A DNA stretch of 64,000 nt from Todiramphus chloris collaris (taxonomy: Eukaryota; Chordata; Aves; Coraciiformes; Alcedinidae), in assembly GCA_025345505.1 (NCBI GenBank), contig JANVCC010000076.1, positions 10,317,156 through 10,381,155 of the forward strand. Direction: 5' to 3'. Position numbers and translations under genes: made by a program. Below the pieces are notes generated by a model. That model had not been told where the DNA came from and made no database searches. It worked only from the letters and a program-made list of their open reading frames with translations. This document shows, one piece after another, positions 61,195 to 64,000 of this stretch. Position 1 is the stretch's first letter. Every line of letters starts with the position of its first letter.

Positions 61195-61509
61195 TGTTGA
61201 GGGTGGATTTGGTGCATGATTGTGGTGATTGATTCACGGACTCTGTCTTGGTGCAGAAACGAAGACGTTTATTGCTACTTCACACACGCCTTATATACCC
61301 CAGTGCCCCTAGTCCCAGTAACTTTCCACCAAGTTACTTCCCAACACACGTGAGTCAACAAGACCCTCATAAAGTATAAATATTTACTTTGTCTAACAAC
61401 CCAGCTTCCTTTTATCATAGCTTAAGCCTACGGTTAATGTTCCTAGGGCTTGTGCCCAGCAGGTGCAATAATATTTCCTGGACTGGACCTGATGGTCCAG
61501 GCCTCCACA
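61195..61509 (-). mobile_element. 3' LTR of a minus-strand endogenous retrovirus
   Basis: Read on the minus strand the 315-bp LTR starts TGTGGAGGCC at 61509 and ends CCTCAACA at 61195. It has a TATA box (TATATAAGG, plus 61289-61297) and a polyadenylation signal (AATAAA, plus 61268-61273) in the right order. It is followed upstream on that strand by a polypurine tract and env remnants, which makes it the 3' LTR. The short LTR with AATAAACG suggests an alpha/beta-like (class II) avian ERV. Confidence 0.88.
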
Positions 61510-61523
61510 TCTCCCCCTTTTTT
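61510..61523 (-). other. Polypurine tract of the minus-strand ERV
   Basis: AAAAAAGGGGGAGA on the minus strand ends immediately at the LTR, the usual plus-strand primer site for reverse transcription. Confidence 0.85.
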
Positions 61524-61539
61524 ATTTTAACAAAAAGTA

Positions 61540-62750
61540 GCTTTCAGCGTTTTATCAATCATTCCTTGCACACAATGCAATAGGCATGGAACTAAAATTA
61601 CGACTACTAAAACAATCAATAGGACCATCTATCCTGTCTTAATCATCCACTTGATCCACCCCCCTATTTCCCATTGTGATAACAGTCCATCAAACCAGTC
61701 CTGGACTTGAAGATTCCTAAGTCCTTCCCTTAACTGCATGATGCTCTTGTGTATGGATTATGAGTGATCTGATAGATTCATGCAACACGTTCCATCCAAG
61801 TCCTCACAGCCATGGCCTTGGGCTAACAACAGGAAATCAATTGCAGCCCAGTTCTGAAGGGTGGCACGCTGCACAGAGTCAATATCTAAAAGCAACTCCG
61901 CTAAAGCCCAGGATGTGGCATTAGACTGTTTTGCCAGACAACATCCTAATTTTTTAAGCTGCGTTAAGGCTGCAGAGGAAGCTTTGTCAGGGGCAAAAAA
62001 CTGAAGCTGCTATGGTTTGTCTTGGACTCCAAAATTCTATTTTATCACTACTGTTATGATCAAATTGGTGTGTGTTCCTCACATCCTATGGGATCGATGG
62101 GCCACAGTAATGGCCTGGTTAGGCATGAATTGTGTTAATCAGCCCAGTGAACATGGCCCTCCCTGGATGTAGTCAGGTATGCCTGGCCATGCCCGATCAC
62201 CAGAGATGAGAAAGACCCCTGGGGGCAGGGGCAGGTGGGCATTAGAGGAGTGTGGCAAACCTTTTGCAGTATAGTTATACCATAGGGTCTTGTTATAGGC
62301 CGTGATGGTAGCATTAACTGACCAACTCATCAACTGATTCCTACCAGAATAATTAAAAACCAGACACCAATCCCTTTGCACAGAGCCCAGAAGTTCAGTT
62401 CTTGTGTCGGCAACGGAGCTTGCGACGAGTAAGTGGCCCACTGGTCCCACATACCCACTGCCCAGTTCCCTCTGTACCGCTTCTCATTATTTATTGCAAG
62501 GCTTGCCTCGGTGGAGTTGGCTAGGAGTTGACACTCCCTGGTCAATCGGGACACCAACCAAACGTGTGGAAAATGGGTTGTGAGGTGATGAGGTTGATAG
62601 GCAGATAGTGTCTTGACCTGTGGCTTTAGCCAGTGTCACCCATCTGTTTTTCTTCGGTTGTGATGGTACCTGTATTGGTGTCACTATTCCGAGGAGACCA
62701 CAGCAGATGATGAAGATTTCAAATAAGGTTTTAGTGGATGCTGAAAAGCT
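61540..62750 (-). pseudogene. Degenerate retroviral env (SU and TM remnants)
   Basis: Envelope-like segments lie in different frames on the minus strand. A hydrophobic signal-peptide-like stretch at about 62740-62690 leads into SU text ending near 62545, with a shift of frame to about 62450 and another shift to a third frame stopping at 62139. Farther on, around 61785-61850, the TM ectodomain shows the CX6CC motif, preceded by the usual conserved heptad-type region. At least two frameshifts and a stop break the gene, so no full envelope can be made. Gag and pol are absent; the element is cut off where the plus-strand LTR begins. The overall layout fits an avian class II ERV. Confidence 0.78.
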
Positions 62751-62833
62751 GCTAGCAGAGGGATTTTCTCAGGTTCTTACAATATTTGTTGAGAATCCTG
62801 CCTTTCTTATGCATGTTATGAAAAACAGTAGGA

Positions 62834-63380
62834 TGTGTTTTGTAAGCTAGACCAACACCTGGTGTTTTGCTAAGTTCTCTTTAATGGTACATTGGAAAAA
62901 TATTTTGAAATAGGTGTAGGACGATAGACAATCACCCTAGGAGATGGGTGACCAATCGCCCTGTGGGGCTAGGATATATAAAACGGGGTTATAAATTAAC
63001 AGAGATGCTTCTTTTGCCTTCTCTTGCTGAATTTATGTGTTGCTGCATCTCTCCACTCCCGGTATAAACAGCGACAGGTTTTACTGTTCGCTGGACACTG
63101 GGATCAGCTTGGAGAGAGGTCGTCCCTGCTGCATCTCCTGCTTCTCCTTCTGCCCCTGCTTTCTCCCCCGAGGATCCTGCTGGACACTGGGATCGGCTGC
63201 CCAGGGTGGTTCATGACACAGGCTTTTTGTTGGCCATTGCCCCGGGGGGACTGAGCTGGCTCCGGAGCGGCGGGGAGGCCATCGCGCCCTCCCTGCTCCC
63301 CGGGAGCCCCGAGAGGCTGGGACTGGGTTCCTGGCTCTGTTTGTTGTTGCTGCCATAGTTAGTGTTGTTTGTTTGCCTTG

Positions 63381-63416
<36 letters not shown>

Positions 63417-63562
63417 AAGAACGGTTATTCCCATTCCTCATCTTTGCCTGAAAGCCCCTTAATTTCAAAATTCTAAGCATTCGGAGGGGAGGGGGTTGCA
63501 TTTGCCATTCCAAGGGGGGCTCCTGCCTTCCTTGGCAGACACCTGTCTTTCAAACCAAGACA
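62834..63562 (+). mobile_element. 5' LTR of a plus-strand ERVK-like element
   Basis: The LTR runs from about TGTGTTTTGTAAG (62834) to CAAACCAAGACA (63562). It has a CCAAT box (62952-62956), a TATA box (TATATAAAA, 62975-62983), an (AT)n tract at 63387-63413 and an AGTAAA variant poly(A) signal at 63413-63418. A primer-binding site follows within a few bases, so it is a 5' LTR. About 730 bp is long, mostly because of the part after the TATA box. The left boundary is approximate. A 20-bp unit CTGGACACTGGGATC(A/G)GCT occurs twice, at about 63092 and 63180. Confidence 0.8.
63387..63413 (+). repeat. (AT)n microsatellite within the LTR
   Basis: Thirteen uninterrupted AT units, preceded by a T-run. 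Confidence 0.9.
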
Positions 63563-63567
63563 GATTT

Positions 63568-63585
63568 TGGCGCCCAGCGTGGGGC
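63568..63585 (+). other. Retroviral primer-binding site, tRNA-Lys type
   Basis: TGGCGCCCAGCGTGGGGC is one base from the complement of the tRNA-Lys(1,2) 3' end (TGGCGCCCAACGTGGGGC), the primer of many betaretrovirus-like ERVs. It fixes orientation and element class. Confidence 0.9.
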
Positions 63586-64000
63586 TCGAGGGCATCGAGA
63601 GGAAAGGGTGAAAAAAGAGTAACAGTTCCTGGGTAATCTAGTTTTGTGTGCTGAATGTAGAAACCTCGTTAGGCAGCACCATGTGGTCTGGCTTACCCAG
63701 GTTTGGGTGGCTCGTGGCTGTGGCTGTGTTTCTCCCCTTTGCAGCTCCTTATCTAAACATGGGTCCCCTGACTAAGGCTACCGTGGCTGTTATCCAGTTT
63801 GCACTATGGGTTGCTAAGGTGTGCTATATGGTGTAACAATTTGTGTTGGTGGTGTGGTGAGGCATACCATACGAGTCACTGAGCTGTGGGAAAGTACTGA
63901 ACAAACAGAAACTGGAACCATGCTCGTCACTTGTTTGGCCACAACATTTGTGGCCCAGGCAGACCTTACAAGGACAAGGAGATGAGGTGGAGGTCTGGCG
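63586..64000 (+). mobile_element. Leader and beginning of the plus-strand ERV interior (truncated by the window)
   Basis: Sequence after the primer-binding site continues GTGGGGCTCGAGGGCATCG, typical of ERVK-like leaders in birds. Beyond the small ORF no gag start is recognisable before the right edge. Confidence 0.65.
63648..63836 (+). CDS. Small hydrophobic ORF in the ERV leader (uncertain)
   Basis: A 62-codon open frame begins 62 bp after the primer-binding site, with a second ATG at 63681. The product has two hydrophobic stretches (GWLVAVAVFLPFAAPYL, then TKATVAVIQFALWVAKV) and could span a membrane. Gag is not visible before the window ends. It may be chance or a leader protein; I do not recognise it. 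Confidence 0.3.
   Translation: MLNVETSLGSTMWSGLPRFGWLVAVAVFLPFAAPYLNMGPLTKATVAVIQFALWVAKVCYMV

Noticed and set aside
1..64000. CRISPR arrays, operons, bacterial mobile elements
   Set aside because: The window is vertebrate nuclear DNA with spliced genes; none were seen.

Overview
The window is vertebrate nuclear DNA, almost certainly from a bird. It has split genes with GT-AG introns and CpG-island promoters. It also holds a CR1 LINE fragment with the avian (TCATAGAAT)n tail, ERVL-like LTRs of the kind common in birds, and two class II-like endogenous retrovirus (ERV) pieces. All gene calls come from translating exons, checking splice phase and comparing with remembered vertebrate proteins; no database search was possible.

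Layout. At 1-5.1 kb, SARAF (minus strand, 3' exons beyond the left edge) stands head to head with LEPROTL1 (plus strand, to 8.1 kb plus a long AT-rich 3' UTR). They share one CpG island. SRP72 (19 coding exons, 11.3-26.1 kb), ARL9 (27.3-32.4 kb) and THEGL/SPMAP2L (33.5-42.1 kb) follow in tandem on the plus strand, each starting in its own CpG island. HOPX lies convergently on the minus strand (coding 44.4-46.8 kb, with a TATA promoter near 47.1 kb). From about 47.2 to 61.2 kb I see no gene apart from a possible distal first exon of HOPX. At 61.2-64 kb a minus-strand ERV 3' end (LTR, polypurine tract, broken env) abuts the 5' LTR, tRNA-Lys-type primer site and leader of a second, plus-strand ERV that runs off the right edge.

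The genes do not form one pathway. SARAF restrains store-operated calcium entry. LEPROTL1 is an endosomal/Golgi membrane protein. SRP72 is a core protein of the signal recognition particle. ARL9 is an ARF-like small GTPase. THEGL is a germ-cell protein made of short repeats. HOPX is an atypical homeodomain co-regulator. SRP72-ARL9-THEGL-HOPX matches human 4q12 order and SARAF-LEPROTL1 matches human 8p12, so 8.1-11.3 kb contains a synteny junction relative to human.

I found no evidence for a wholly new biological system. The most distinctive observations are a 63-bp perfect copy of part of SRP72 exon 7 inside an upstream SRP72 intron between 15-bp direct repeats, an RFX X-box-like site just before the THEGL start, a GC-AG intron in SRP72, nested LTRs in SARAF, inverted-repeat elements in THEGL and ARL9 introns, and the ERV junction with a small hydrophobic leader ORF.
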